From Novosphingobium sp. 28-62-57 (GTDB lineage: Bacteria > Pseudomonadota > Alphaproteobacteria > Sphingomonadales > Sphingomonadaceae): a stretch of 64,000 nt of DNA. The notes below the pieces were generated by a model, which saw only the letters and a list, made by a program, of their open reading frames with translations, was not told the origin of the DNA and searched no databases. Below are positions 8,604-17,052 of this stretch, in pieces. The DNA lies in contig NCGO01000008.1 in the NCBI GenBank assembly GCA_002256985.1, forward strand, positions 62,001 through 126,000, written 5' to 3'. How positions within the stretch are numbered: position 1 is the stretch's first letter; each line of letters opens with the position of its first letter. Position numbers and translations under genes: made by a program.

Positions 8604-9392
8604 CTACCCCTCGCGCGGCTCACGCGCCTTCAGCCAGCCAATCCCGCGCCGCAGCAGATCGTAGAACACCGGCAAGTCCCAAGCACAGCGATCCACCGTC
8701 GGCCACCAGTCCAGCATCGGTTGCAGATCGTAATGCCCGCGGCAGTGGCCCAGCGTGTTATAGAGCACTGCGCCTTTGCCGTGGTCTTTCAGATACATCA
8801 CCGCGTGCTTGCCCAACGCATCGGCGGCCTCGACAAAACCGGTGCCCTCCACCGTGCAATCGGTTTCCAGCAGTACGTGCAGGCCCCCGTGGTATTCCAT
8901 GTGGTAAAGCTCGTCCGTGGTCTCGAACGGCTCCACCCCCTGCACCAGTGGGTGATCGGGGTCGGCCACGGTCACGGTATAGGGCGCGATCGGCGGGTGG
9001 CTGATGAACTGGCTGCCCAGCAGGTCCATCATCAGCGGTGCCCAGCGTGGCGCATCCCACAGGCCCTTGTGCTCACCCTCGGTCAGGAGGCGGAGCACCG
9101 AGTTGGTGCCATGCAGCGCATACCAGCGCCCGCCTGCACGCAGCCAATCGCGCAAGGCTTCCTGCGCGGCCAGCGACGGCGTGACATCGCAGGTGTAGGT
9201 GATCAGGATATCAGCGGCGCGGATCGCCTCGATATTCTCGTAATCCTCGAACACGCGCGTGCGCACCGCCGGGTCTTCAGCCAGCAGCTTCAGCAGTTCG
9301 AGCCGGGCAAAGTCCATATCATGCCATACTCCGCCGCACACGAGGACGCAGTTGATGCGGGGCGGGTGCGCTTTGGTCTTGGCTTCGCTCAC
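8604..9392 (-). CDS. ThuA-like protein (class I glutamine amidotransferase-like fold)
   Basis: A 262-residue protein of the ThuA/trehalose-utilisation superfamily. It shows the early V-L-V-C-G-G-V-W-H-D strand-loop, the I-L-I-T-Y-T-C-D-V strand, and G-G-R-W-Y-A-L-H-G-T where amidotransferases hold the nucleophile elbow, later D-E-L-Y-H-M-E-Y-H-G. The GTG at 9392 has GAGAGG eight bases upstream; a GTG at 9401 is also possible. ThuA-family proteins act on sugar derivatives in some bacteria but most are uncharacterised. A second family member lies at 49388. Here it sits among aromatic or alicyclic catabolism genes, so a hydrolase or isomerase role in that pathway is possible. Confidence 0.8.
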   Translation of the reverse strand: MSEAKTKAHPPRINCVLVCGGVWHDMDFARLELLKLLAEDPAVRTRVFEDYENIEAIRAADILITYTCDVTPSLAAQEALRDWLRAGGRWYALHGTNSVLRLLTEGEHKGLWDAPRWAPLMMDLLGSQFISHPPIAPYTVTVADPDHPLVQGVEPFETTDELYHMEYHGGLHVLLETDCTVEGTGFVEAADALGKHAVMYLKDHGKGAVLYNTLGHCRGHYDLQPMLDWWPTVDRCAWDLPVFYDLLRRGIGWLKAREPREG

Positions 9393-9459
9393 TTGGCACA
9401 CCTCTCAAATTGCTGGCGACAGGGTTTTGCCGCTTATGTTGTTCGCATTCGTAACCGTC

Positions 9460-9549
9460 GGAAGCCCACCCCCAACCCCTCCCGCATGCGGGAGGGGAGC
9501 GAGACTTGCTGAGCCGCAGGCGAAGTTAGTCGCAGCGGGGTGGGCTTCC
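9460..9549. repeat. Composite intergenic hairpin repeat, type 5
   Basis: An outer inverted repeat GGAAGCCCACC (9460-9470) / GGTGGGCTTCC (9539-9549) encloses an inner hairpin CCCCTCCCGC-AT-GCGGGAGGGG (9477-9498). It lies between the Rieske gene (ends 9569) and the ThuA-like gene downstream on the same strand. Structure of this kind is typical of dispersed intergenic repeats in sphingomonads; I see only one copy in the window. Confidence 0.85.
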
Positions 9550-9568
9550 GAAGCTATCGGCCAACCGC

Positions 9569-10975
9569 CTAGTTCTGCTCGGAGATATACTTGTCGAGCG
9601 TCTGGTGGAACTGGCGGATGCGGATTTCCTGATAGTCGCCCAGATTGACCTGCCCGGTCTTCGAAGCATGGAGGCCGTCCTGCACATAGGGCAGGTTGTC
9701 CATGTCCTGTTCGAACACGTGACCCAGCACGCCCAGCTCCGGCGCATCGGTCCACTTTTGCTCTTTGCTCAGCAGCTTCATCGGCACGCCGCGCGGCATC
9801 GGATCGCCTTGCTTCACGCGCGCGATGATGCGCACTTCCATCAGGCAAGTGTCGGGCGTCTTTCCGGGGCGCCAGCGATAGACGATGTTCGGCATGAACC
9901 CGCCCCACGGCGCAAAGTTCGGGAACACGTTATACACCAGCCCGTCGAGCAGTTCGGCATCGGTCGCATGATCGTGGTCATACCCCGTCTGCGCGGTATA
10001 GCCTGCGCGCATGGCTGCACCCAGTGCGGCCCGCGCGGTCATGTCATCTGGCACGGTCACCGCAAAAGGATCGCCCGATGCGTCATAATTGTCGGCGCTG
10101 CGGCCATTGTACTTGCAGAATTCGTCCACGATCCACTGCTGCGTCTTGCCTTCAGGATCGACATGCGGGCTCATCACGCCAAACGGCACGTGGTTGACGT
10201 TCACATTGTCGCCATAGGTCCAGTACGCCGCATTCGCATCACCAGTAAAAGGCAGCAATTGCGGATGGGTGACGACGGTGTGCCATGCCTCCATAAAGGC
10301 CTCGGCGGTCACCTTCCAGTTGGCCGGAACTTCCTTGGCCACCCAGATCACGGTGGTGCATTCCTCGTGCCGCCAGCGCTTGAAAAACTCGGGCAGCGGG
10401 GCAAGGTACTCCTCAAGGCTTGGGCCGCCCGGTTCTTCGCGCAGGAAGATATAGCCCGCCCAGCGTCCCACTTCAGCTTCGGGCAGAGACATCTTGTTTG
10501 CTGCCAGGTGCTTGAAGTCCCACGAACAGGGCATTCCGGCAAAGCTGCCATCCTTGTTCCAGGCAAAGCCGTGGAACGGGCAGGTGAAGGTGTCGGCCGT
10601 GCCGTCTTCGGTGCGCAGCTTGCGCCCGCGATGCAGGCAGACGTTGTGCATCGCCTTGACGCTGCCGTCTTCCTGGCGGCTGATCAGCCATGACCGGCCC
10701 GCGTTTTCGAACACGGTGTAATCGCCCGCTTCGGGAATGTCCTCTTCACGCGCGGCGAACTGCCACACGCGGGGCCACATCTTTTCGCGCTCTTCCCGCG
10801 CAAAATCTTCAGAGGTATAGCGCGCCGCCGCCAGCGGCTCCGATCCGCGATACTGATAGCTTTCCTCGGTCAGCATGGCCGGGGCCGGGCGCGAATCCTG
10901 CGCCAGCAGTTCCTGCCAGCTGATCGCCTCGCTGCGGTTCAGCCCGCCACCTACGTTCGGATCACTTTCCGCCAT
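9569..10975 (-). CDS. Rieske non-heme iron oxygenase, alpha subunit
   Basis: A 468-residue ring-hydroxylating oxygenase catalytic subunit. The [2Fe-2S] ligands are visible as C-L-H-R-G and C-P-F-H-G about 17 residues apart (near residues 110-135). The mononuclear iron site is E-A-F-M-E-A-W-H-T-V-V-T-H-P. The frame extends upstream to 11098, but the ATG at 10975 (M-A-E-S-D-P) fits the family and leaves room for an upstream control region holding the palindrome at 11005-11028. Electrons would come from a ferredoxin such as the one at 44504. It is closest in pattern to the Rieske protein at 18925. The substrate is unknown. Confidence 0.92.
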   Translation of the reverse strand: MAESDPNVGGGLNRSEAISWQELLAQDSRPAPAMLTEESYQYRGSEPLAAARYTSEDFAREEREKMWPRVWQFAAREEDIPEAGDYTVFENAGRSWLISRQEDGSVKAMHNVCLHRGRKLRTEDGTADTFTCPFHGFAWNKDGSFAGMPCSWDFKHLAANKMSLPEAEVGRWAGYIFLREEPGGPSLEEYLAPLPEFFKRWRHEECTTVIWVAKEVPANWKVTAEAFMEAWHTVVTHPQLLPFTGDANAAYWTYGDNVNVNHVPFGVMSPHVDPEGKTQQWIVDEFCKYNGRSADNYDASGDPFAVTVPDDMTARAALGAAMRAGYTAQTGYDHDHATDAELLDGLVYNVFPNFAPWGGFMPNIVYRWRPGKTPDTCLMEVRIIARVKQGDPMPRGVPMKLLSKEQKWTDAPELGVLGHVFEQDMDNLPYVQDGLHASKTGQVNLGDYQEIRIRQFHQTLDKYISEQN

Positions 10976-11004
10976 TTTCCGTTCCTCGTCCCGATTCCGT
11001 TTGC

Positions 11005-11028
11005 AATACCGGTATTTCTGCCGGTTTT
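11005..11028. promoter_or_regulatory. Candidate operator A, palindrome of the AAAACCGGC-N6-GCCGGTTTT type
   Basis: AATACCGGT, six bases, then GCCGGTTTT, 30 bases upstream of the Rieske gene start at 10975. The right arm matches the consensus fully and the left arm in seven of nine positions. Related sites occur at 20368, 26191, 26977 and 48261. Confidence 0.65.
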
Positions 11029-11152
11029 GCCCCTCTTGCGCGCGCGCGTCACCTTGCTGAAAGCATAGGTTGCACGAACGGCCAGCCCGCGTAACCACTC
11101 GCTCTATAATTCATACGCAATCTGGTCATTCGGATTCTCTGGGGAGAGAACA

Positions 11153-11935
11153 GTGTCAAAAAGACTCGAAGGCAAAGTCGCCCTGATCACCGGCGGCACC
11201 ACCGGCATCGGCGCAGCCACCGTGGCACGGTTGACCGACGAAGGCGCAAAGGTGTGGTTCACCGGATCGAAGGAAGAGGCCGCCGCAGCCCTATGCGCAC
11301 AGACCGGCGCGGTGTTTCGCAAACTGCGCGTGCAGGATGCAAGCGGCTGGCCCGGCCTGATTGACGAGATCATCGCCACTGAGGGCCGCCTTGATATCGT
11401 GTTCGCAAACGCGGGCACCGAAAGCGGCGATGCCAGCATTGAAGATGTGGGGATCGAAGGCTGGGACAATGTCGTGGCCGTCAACCAGACCGGCGTGATG
11501 CTCACCGTGCAGAACGCGATTAAGGGCATGAAGCGCAACCCCGAAGGGCCACGCGGTTCGATCATCATCAACTCCTCGATGAACGCCACGCGCCCCTTGG
11601 GCAATTATGTGACCTATTCGGTAACCAAGGCTGCCGTCTGCGCGCTGGCCAAGTCCGCCGCCGTCCACTGCGGGCAGCAGGGCTATGCCATCCGCGTCAA
11701 TGCGATCCTGCCCGGCGTGGTGGAAACGCCGCTGATCCAGCAGATCATGAACAGCCAGCCCGATCCCGCCGCCGCGCGCGCGATGTATGAAGGCATGGCC
11801 CCGATGAAGCGCATGGCGCAACTGAATGAAGTGGCGGGCCTTGTTGCCTATCTCTCATCCGACGAAGCCGGGTTCATCTCCGGCGCGGAATACGCGATCG
11901 ACGGCGCGACCACCGCCGGCATGATGGGAGTTTGA
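11153..11935 (+). CDS. SDR family NAD(P)-dependent oxidoreductase
   Basis: A 260-residue classical short-chain dehydrogenase. It has the cofactor motif T-G-G-T-T-G-I-G (residues ~13-20), A-N-A-G, the catalytic serine in N-S-S-M-N and the Y-S-V-T-K pair. The C-terminal G-A-E-Y-A-I-D-G-A is normal. It starts at a GTG with GGGGAG upstream. It is divergent from the Rieske gene, sharing a ~175-base control region that contains operator A, and is followed directly by a second SDR. It probably oxidises an alcohol or diol made by the oxygenases. Confidence 0.92.
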   Translation: MSKRLEGKVALITGGTTGIGAATVARLTDEGAKVWFTGSKEEAAAALCAQTGAVFRKLRVQDASGWPGLIDEIIATEGRLDIVFANAGTESGDASIEDVGIEGWDNVVAVNQTGVMLTVQNAIKGMKRNPEGPRGSIIINSSMNATRPLGNYVTYSVTKAAVCALAKSAAVHCGQQGYAIRVNAILPGVVETPLIQQIMNSQPDPAAARAMYEGMAPMKRMAQLNEVAGLVAYLSSDEAGFISGAEYAIDGATTAGMMGV

Positions 11936-11940
11936 AGCAC

Positions 11941-12756
11941 ATGGAACTTGTCGCACAGCGCCTGAAGGGCCGTGTCGCTTTCGTATCCGGCGGCCTGCGC
12001 GGCATCGGCCTTGCCTGTGCCGAGCGGTTCCTGGCCGAGGGCGCAGAAGTCGTGCTGTCAGACCTAGACGCCGAAGACAGCGACACTGCGCGCGAAGTCA
12101 TGGGCAAGCTGGGCCAGGCTGCCAGCTACATCAGCGCCAATGTGGCCAAGGAAGAGGACTGGGAGCGCGCTGTCGCCTTGGTCAAGGAACGCCACGGCAA
12201 GTGCCACGTGCTCGTCAACAATGCCGGGATCGATCTGACCGGCCCGGTCGAAGAGCTTTCGATGGAAGGCTGGCGGCGGATCATGGCGGTCAATGTCGAT
12301 GGCGTGTTCCTTGGCACCAAACATTTCGTGCCCCTGCTGGCGGCCAGCGGCGCGGATTTCCACGGCGGGGCCAGCATCATCAATGTCAGCTCGATCATGG
12401 GCCTTGTCGGCATGAACGAGGTTTCGGCCTATAACGCCAGCAAAGGTGCGGTGCGGCTGTTTACCAAGGGCATCGCCATTGAATTTGCGCAAAAGAAAAT
12501 GCCGATCCGCGCCAATTCGCTGCACCCCGGCTTTGTCGAAACGCCGCTGCTGAAAGCGGGTTTCCAGCGCTGGGTCGATCAAGGCTTTGCCGAAAAGCCC
12601 GATGATCTGGTCGCAGGTGTGGTCGGCATGACCCCCATCGGGCGCCTCGCGCAGCCCAGCGAACTGGCCGCCGCCGCCTTCTTCCTCGCCAGCGAGGATT
12701 CCAGCTACATGACCGGCACCGAACTGGTGATCGACGGGGGCTACACCGCGCAGTGA
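11941..12756 (+). CDS. SDR family NAD(P)-dependent oxidoreductase
   Basis: A 271-residue classical SDR with S-G-G-L-R-G-I-G, N-N-A-G-I-D, the serine in N-V-S-S-I-M and Y-N-A-S-K. A ~10-residue insertion before the active-site serine (around A-A-S-G-A-D-F-H-G-G) lengthens it slightly. The ATG at 11941 begins six bases after the preceding SDR stop; a TTG at 11932 would overlap that stop. It is the second gene of a two-SDR operon, separated from a third SDR (12909) by a hairpin repeat. Confidence 0.92.
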   Translation: MELVAQRLKGRVAFVSGGLRGIGLACAERFLAEGAEVVLSDLDAEDSDTAREVMGKLGQAASYISANVAKEEDWERAVALVKERHGKCHVLVNNAGIDLTGPVEELSMEGWRRIMAVNVDGVFLGTKHFVPLLAASGADFHGGASIINVSSIMGLVGMNEVSAYNASKGAVRLFTKGIAIEFAQKKMPIRANSLHPGFVETPLLKAGFQRWVDQGFAEKPDDLVAGVVGMTPIGRLAQPSELAAAAFFLASEDSSYMTGTELVIDGGYTAQ

Positions 12757-12793
12757 TGCTGTGTGCAGCACGCTGACGTTTCGACAACTCCAT

Positions 12794-12883
12794 CGTCATC
12801 CTGAACTTGTTTCAGGATCCATTTCGCCAATCAAGCCGCCGCTCGTGTTCAGAAATGGACCCTGAAACAAGTTCAGGGTGACG
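12794..12883. repeat. Palindromic intergenic repeat, type 2 (copy a)
   Basis: Inverted arms of about 32 bases, built on CCTGAACTTGTTTCAGG at 12794-12825 and on CCTGAAACAAGTTCAGG at 12852-12883. Each arm also contains a small internal palindrome. The same repeat recurs at 42017-42106. Here it separates two same-strand SDR genes. Confidence 0.92.
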
Positions 12884-12908
12884 GTCATTCAAAGGGATAA
12901 GGCCAACA

Positions 12909-13688
12909 ATGACAATCGCTCTCGATAACGTGGTCGCCGTCGTCACTGGCGCGGCAGGTGGCATTGGCCGGGAATTGGTCAAGGCGCTGAAAGCTGCCAA
13001 TGCCATCGTCATCGCCACCGATCTTGCGCCCGAAGCGCAGATCGAAGGCGCGGACCATTACCTGCAGCATGACGTGACGAGCGAGGCCGATTGGCAGGCC
13101 GTCGCCGCGCTGGTGCAGGACAAGTATGGCCGCCTCGATGCGCTGGTCAACAACGCGGGCTATTCCATCGTCACCAAGTTTGAAGACACGCCGCTGGCTG
13201 ATTTCCACCGCGTCAACGCGATCAACGTGGATTCGGTGATCATCGGCACGCAGATCCTGCTGCCCTTGCTGCGCGAAGGCGGCAAGGCGCGCAAGGGCGG
13301 GGCTTCGGTGATCAACTTCTCCAGTGTCGGCGGCTTGCGCGGGGCGGCGTTCAATGCTGCCTATTGCACCAGCAAGGCGGCAGTGAAGATGCTGACCAAA
13401 TGCCTTGGCGCAGAATTTGCAGCGCTGGGATACAACATCCGCGTCAATTCGGTGCATCCCGGCGGGGTTGATACGGCCATGCTCGGCTCGATCATGGACC
13501 GTTATGTCGAACTGGGCGCAGTCGCCTCGCGCGAAGTGGCGATGCAAGGCATCGTGGCCAACCACCCGATTGGCCGCATGGGCCGGGCAGAGGAAATGGG
13601 CGGCGGCGTAGTCTATCTGTGTTCGGATGCGGCCAGCTTTGTCACGTGCAGCGAATTTGTGATGGACGGCGGGTTCAGCCAGGTCTGA
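12909..13688 (+). CDS. SDR family NAD(P)-dependent oxidoreductase
   Basis: A 259-residue classical SDR. T-G-A-A-G-G-I-G near residue 14, N-N-A-G-Y, the serine in F-S-S-V-G and Y-C-T-S-K mark cofactor and catalytic sites, and the end (S-E-F-V-M-D-G-G-F-S) is typical. It resembles hydroxysteroid or cyclic-alcohol dehydrogenases in pattern, which does not fix the substrate. It is third of a row of three plus-strand SDRs and converges on the cytochrome c gene at 13702. Confidence 0.92.
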   Translation: MTIALDNVVAVVTGAAGGIGRELVKALKAANAIVIATDLAPEAQIEGADHYLQHDVTSEADWQAVAALVQDKYGRLDALVNNAGYSIVTKFEDTPLADFHRVNAINVDSVIIGTQILLPLLREGGKARKGGASVINFSSVGGLRGAAFNAAYCTSKAAVKMLTKCLGAEFAALGYNIRVNSVHPGGVDTAMLGSIMDRYVELGAVASREVAMQGIVANHPIGRMGRAEEMGGGVVYLCSDAASFVTCSEFVMDGGFSQV

Positions 13689-13701
13689 ACCCGCGCCCTT
13701 T

Positions 13702-14103
13702 TTAAGGGTTGGCCCCTGCGGCAATCCACGCGCGCACTTTGGCAATATCAGCACCGGGCAGCGGCGGCGCGCCGAACGGCATTTGCCCGCCGCTGCCGCC
13801 GTGCGTGATGTGGGTGCCCTCCAGTTTCATCACCAGATAGGACCGATCAGGATCGCCCGCCGCCACGCGCATCAGGGCGGGGGCCTCCTCGGCCGGTTTG
13901 CCCACCAGATAGGCGATGGCGGCATCTCCCACCAGCGACATGCCGCCCGCTTCCTCGCCCGTCAGGTGGCAGGTGGCGCACTGGCTTTCGAGCAGCGGCA
14001 CGATGTCCTTTGTATAGGACACCGCAGGCGCGCTGCCCTCATCGGCGTGGGCGGCGCACCCTGCCGCCAGCACCGCCGCGCCTGCCAGAAGGGCAAGCCT
14101 CAC
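13702..14103 (-). CDS. Cytochrome c family lipoprotein
   Basis: A 133-residue exported protein with one c-type haem site, C-A-T-C-H (near residue 43). The N-terminus is a lipoprotein signal peptide with lipobox L-A-A-G-C near residue 15, so the protein should be membrane-anchored and face the periplasm. A C-terminal methionine in Q-M-P-F-G could be the axial ligand. The GTG at 14103 overlaps the stop of the flavoprotein gene (GTGA, 14100-14103); the longer open frame upstream would lie inside that gene and is rejected. Coupling to an exported flavoprotein suggests it accepts electrons from that enzyme. Confidence 0.87.
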   Translation of the reverse strand: MRLALLAGAAVLAAGCAAHADEGSAPAVSYTKDIVPLLESQCATCHLTGEEAGGMSLVGDAAIAYLVGKPAEEAPALMRVAAGDPDRSYLVMKLEGTHITHGGSGGQMPFGAPPLPGADIAKVRAWIAAGANP

Positions 14104-15839
14104 GCCGTCACCGCATGTTTGCCGGCGATGTAGCCAAACGTCACCGCCGGGCCAATCGTGCCGCCCGCGCCCAGATAGGCCTGGCCTGTGGGCGCGGCCA
14201 CGCAATTGCCCGCGGCATAAAGGCCGGGGATCGGCAGTCCGTTGGCGCCCAGTACTTGCGCATGGGCGTTGATCTGCGGCCCGCCTGCGGTATCCAGCGT
14301 GCCCGGCGCCAGTACGATGGCATAGAATGGCCCCTTGGCCGCAAACGGGTGCATCGTGTTGTTGGGGAAGGGATTGGCAGGCTGCGTGGTGCCTTCGCGC
14401 CGGGCCGAAAATAGCAGGTGCCATTCGCGGTCATAAAGATATTTGCCGCGCCCGAATTCGGGATCGACGCCCTTTTTGGCATAGCCGTTGAACGCGGTGA
14501 TCGCAGCCTTGGCATTCGCGCCAAATTCGCTGGCCAGCCGTACGCCCCCGGTGCGGTCCTGCCATCCGGCCAGTTGTGCGTCGATCTTGGCAAAGACCTC
14601 GTCCCAGCTCATCCCTTCGATCAGGTGCGGCTGTTCGGCCTTGTTGACAGGGAAAGGGAACGCTCCGCCGAAAGCATCGATGCTGCGTTCGTCAAACAGC
14701 ATGAACATCAGATGGTTGGGATATTCCTCGTGCGCCGGGTCATAGCTGAAGTGCGCCTGCGTGCGGTCATTATAGTCGCGCTTTTCGTTGACCACGCGCT
14801 TGCCATACTTGTTGACGAGGATCATCGAATCCCCCGGCAGCACGAAGGCTCCCAGCCCGATCCCGCGCGTTTTCAGCGCCTCACCCAGCACCACCTGGCT
14901 GCGCCAGCCAAAGCCCATATTGCCCATCATCGCGCCTGCTTCTTGCGCAATCGGGATGAAATCGCCGGTCGATCCGGGGGTGGAGCAGGTGCCGTAAACA
15001 GCGGGCTGGTGCATGTCGCACAGCGCAGCGTTGTGGCTATAACCGCCGGTGCCAAACACCACGCCCTTGGTGGCCTTGATCCGCAGCAGCTTGTCGCCCT
15101 GTTTTGCCTCCGCGCCGATCACCCGGCCCGATGCATCCTTGATCAGCCGCGTTACGCGGGTGCGCGTGAGGATCGGCGTGCCCTTGGCTTTCAGATAAGC
15201 GTGCATCTGTGACGCAAGGCTGCCGCCGCCCTGTGATGAGCCTGATCCCACCGCTGGTTCCAGCGCGCGGCCGGTTGGCACTTTGTTTTCGGGCAGGTGG
15301 TCGGCGTAATCGGGGGCGGGCTTGTCCACCTGAAACAGGCGGAACTGCTTGAACTGCACCGCGCCCAGATCGCGCAAATGGTCAATCGCGGCAGCGCCGT
15401 GATCATAGAATGCCTCAACCACGCCAAACCGCGTTGCATCAAGGCCCAGCGTCGGGCTGTTGGGGTTGTATTGGCGCGGATAGCCATAGCGGACGACATA
15501 GCGCAGCGCATCGGCCTTCGGATCCGCAATGCCCTGTTCTCGAAAGATGAAGTGGTTGAAAATCCACGTAACGCCGCCAGACTTGGCCGTGGTGCCGCCA
15601 AGGATCGGCATCTTTTCCACCATCAGCACTTTGGCCCCGGCGGCAAGGGCCGTGATCGCCGCCGTGCCCGCCGCCGCGCCGCTGCCCACGCACAGGACAT
15701 CGCATTCATGGTCCCAGGCTGCATCAGATGGCGCTTGCGCCTGTGCTGCGCTGGCGATTCCGCCGCCTGCGGCAATGGCCGCAGCAACGCCTGCGCCCGC
15801 CAGCACTTGCCGGCGGCCGATCATGGGTTTGTCTGTCAT
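14100..15839 (-). CDS. FAD-dependent oxidoreductase, Tat-exported (fumarate reductase / ketosteroid dehydrogenase-like)
   Basis: A 579-residue flavoprotein. The N-terminus has a Tat signal (G-R-R-Q-V-L-A-G-A-G, then an Ala-rich stretch and A-Q-A-Q-A), so it is expected to be folded with FAD and exported. The FAD site is V-G-S-G-A-A-A-G-T near residue 52, with a second FAD block near the end (A-A-G-N-C-V-A-A, then G-A-G-G-T-I-G-P). This is the FAD_binding_2 family, which includes fumarate reductases, 3-ketosteroid dehydrogenases and urocanate reductases. It is coupled to the cytochrome c lipoprotein by a GTGA overlap, which suggests periplasmic substrate dehydrogenation with electrons passed to cytochrome c. 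Confidence 0.87.
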   Translation of the reverse strand: MTDKPMIGRRQVLAGAGVAAAIAAGGGIASAAQAQAPSDAAWDHECDVLCVGSGAAAGTAAITALAAGAKVLMVEKMPILGGTTAKSGGVTWIFNHFIFREQGIADPKADALRYVVRYGYPRQYNPNSPTLGLDATRFGVVEAFYDHGAAAIDHLRDLGAVQFKQFRLFQVDKPAPDYADHLPENKVPTGRALEPAVGSGSSQGGGSLASQMHAYLKAKGTPILTRTRVTRLIKDASGRVIGAEAKQGDKLLRIKATKGVVFGTGGYSHNAALCDMHQPAVYGTCSTPGSTGDFIPIAQEAGAMMGNMGFGWRSQVVLGEALKTRGIGLGAFVLPGDSMILVNKYGKRVVNEKRDYNDRTQAHFSYDPAHEEYPNHLMFMLFDERSIDAFGGAFPFPVNKAEQPHLIEGMSWDEVFAKIDAQLAGWQDRTGGVRLASEFGANAKAAITAFNGYAKKGVDPEFGRGKYLYDREWHLLFSARREGTTQPANPFPNNTMHPFAAKGPFYAIVLAPGTLDTAGGPQINAHAQVLGANGLPIPGLYAAGNCVAAPTGQAYLGAGGTIGPAVTFGYIAGKHAVTA

Positions 15840-15868
15840 TGTTGTCTCTCCCGCGCCTCTTGCGAAGC

Positions 15869-16303
15869 TTACTTGGCATTCTCCAGCGTGCCGGACAGCG
15901 GCATCAGGAAATTCATCGTGTAGCGCGTGGCTTTCCAGCCCGCTGGCGTGCGGCGCACGTCGAAGAAATAGCGGCCATTGACCGTGACGGTGCTGCCATC
16001 CTTGCCCTGACCCATGCCGATCACATAGGCGCGCATCGATGCGGTATCGCCATCATAGGCGGTCACCGCAAAGTTGGTCAGGTAGTGCGCATGGTGCGCC
16101 ATGTTGGCAAAGACATTGGTGAAGAAGCCGCGAATGCCTTCGTGCCCTTCCAGCGCGGCAAGGCCGATACCGGAAAGATCGAACACGGCATCAGGCGTGA
16201 AGACATCGCAGATGCCATCGATGTCATCCATGGAATCCACCGCATGGGCATAGGCCACCATCAGATCCTGAATGGCCAGACGGTCTTCGATCGGACACTG
16301 CAT
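15869..16303 (-). CDS. SnoaL-like (NTF2 fold) protein
   Basis: A 144-residue single-domain NTF2-fold protein. It has the typical opening (E-D-R-L-A-I-Q-D-L), then Y-A-H-A-V-D-S, then V-F-T-P-D-A-V, and a C-terminal strand ending in the conserved aromatic region. The ATG has GAGAGG seven bases upstream. Such proteins serve as isomerases, dehydratases or hydroxylase-like enzymes, and the ring-hydroxylating dioxygenase beta subunit shares this fold. It precedes the flavoprotein/cytochrome pair on the same strand by 29 bases, so it is likely in that operon. Confidence 0.85.
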   Translation of the reverse strand: MQCPIEDRLAIQDLMVAYAHAVDSMDDIDGICDVFTPDAVFDLSGIGLAALEGHEGIRGFFTNVFANMAHHAHYLTNFAVTAYDGDTASMRAYVIGMGQGKDGSTVTVNGRYFFDVRRTPAGWKATRYTMNFLMPLSGTLENAK

Positions 16304-16340
16304 TATCGTTTCCTCTCAGATATTTATGTTATAGCCCACG

Positions 16341-16360
16341 ATGTTTCCCTGGGGAAACAT
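16341..16360. promoter_or_regulatory. Perfect 9-bp-arm palindrome, candidate operator
   Basis: ATGTTTCCC and GGGAAACAT are separated by two bases, 38 bases upstream of the SnoaL-like gene start at 16303. No T-run follows on either strand, which argues against a terminator. It differs from the AAAACCGGC-type motif, so a second regulator would be involved. Confidence 0.5.
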
Positions 16361-16372
16361 AACAAGAACAAG

Positions 16373-16924
16373 TCAGCCAAACAGGGGCCGGATCGGGTCA
16401 GTCACGCCGTCCCAGTCGGCAGCGGCTTGCGCAATGCGGGTGAAGGCGTCGGTCTCGACATCGTCCTGCTCCACGATCTCGATCATGCAGCCCAGCGTTG
16501 CGGACGTATCGACATAGCAAAAGCGCATCGTGCCAAACTTGCCATCAATCGCCACGGCGTGGCCCTGATCGACATAGCGCTGGCGGCAGGCGTCATAATC
16601 ATCGGTGTAGATGCAGAAGTGGTGGAACCCGGTCTGGCCCTTGGCAATCGTATCGCGATAGGCGCTGGGCCGATCACAATGCTGCTGGATCAGTTCGATC
16701 TGCGTGCCACCCGATTGCGCCAGCGCCACCGAAAAATCGATGCCTTCCGACGGCGCCCCGCGATAGCTCGCCTCAGCCAGTTCGATATGCGGCACCATGA
16801 AGAACGGGCCGATGCCGGTGGCCGCGATCCATGCTTTCGCGGCGGCCTCCACATCATCGACCATGAAGGCGGCTTGCATCAGATGCGGGCCGGTTTGGCC
16901 GGGGGTGACGGTGATGTTGGTCAT
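16373..16924 (-). CDS. VOC superfamily protein (glyoxalase / methylmalonyl-CoA epimerase-like)
   Basis: A 183-residue vicinal-oxygen-chelate protein with two beta-alpha-beta-beta-beta repeats. Candidate metal ligands are H in G-P-H-L-M-Q, E in Q-I-E-L-I-Q, H in G-F-H-H-F-C and E in M-I-E-I-V. This is the epimerase-like glyoxalase pattern rather than a classic extradiol dioxygenase. The ATG at 16924 (M-T-N-I-T) is preferred over the frame start at 17011, which lies in a hairpin repeat. A related protein lies at 39123. The function in this pathway is unknown. Confidence 0.85.
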   Translation of the reverse strand: MTNITVTPGQTGPHLMQAAFMVDDVEAAAKAWIAATGIGPFFMVPHIELAEASYRGAPSEGIDFSVALAQSGGTQIELIQQHCDRPSAYRDTIAKGQTGFHHFCIYTDDYDACRQRYVDQGHAVAIDGKFGTMRFCYVDTSATLGCMIEIVEQDDVETDAFTRIAQAAADWDGVTDPIRPLFG

Positions 16925-16960
16925 TTTGCCTCGTCCCTTTTTATCGCACACGCGCCTGCT

Positions 16961-17040
16961 CCCCCGCGAAAGCGGGGGCCTCAGGCGTTTGCAACTGCCG
17001 TTCTGTAACAACCCTGAGGTCCCCGCCTTCGCGGGGACGC
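16961..17040. repeat. Composite intergenic hairpin repeat, type 4 (copy a)
   Basis: Hairpin CCCCCGC-GAAA-GCGGGGG followed by CCTCAGG, then about 26 bases and the inverse, CCTGAGG followed by CCCCGC-CTTC-GCGGGG. The two halves are inverted copies. A longer copy is at 50310-50420. It lies between the Rieske gene (17053) and the VOC gene on the same strand. Confidence 0.9.
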
Positions 17041-17052
17041 GCGGATTTTTGT

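Noticed and set aside
14104-14424. An upstream extension of the cytochrome c frame
   Set aside because: It lies inside the flavoprotein gene in another frame; the lipoprotein signal starts at the GTG at 14103.
15728-17008. A 426-codon plus-strand frame
   Set aside because: Antisense to the SnoaL-like and VOC genes, which have good starts and family motifs.
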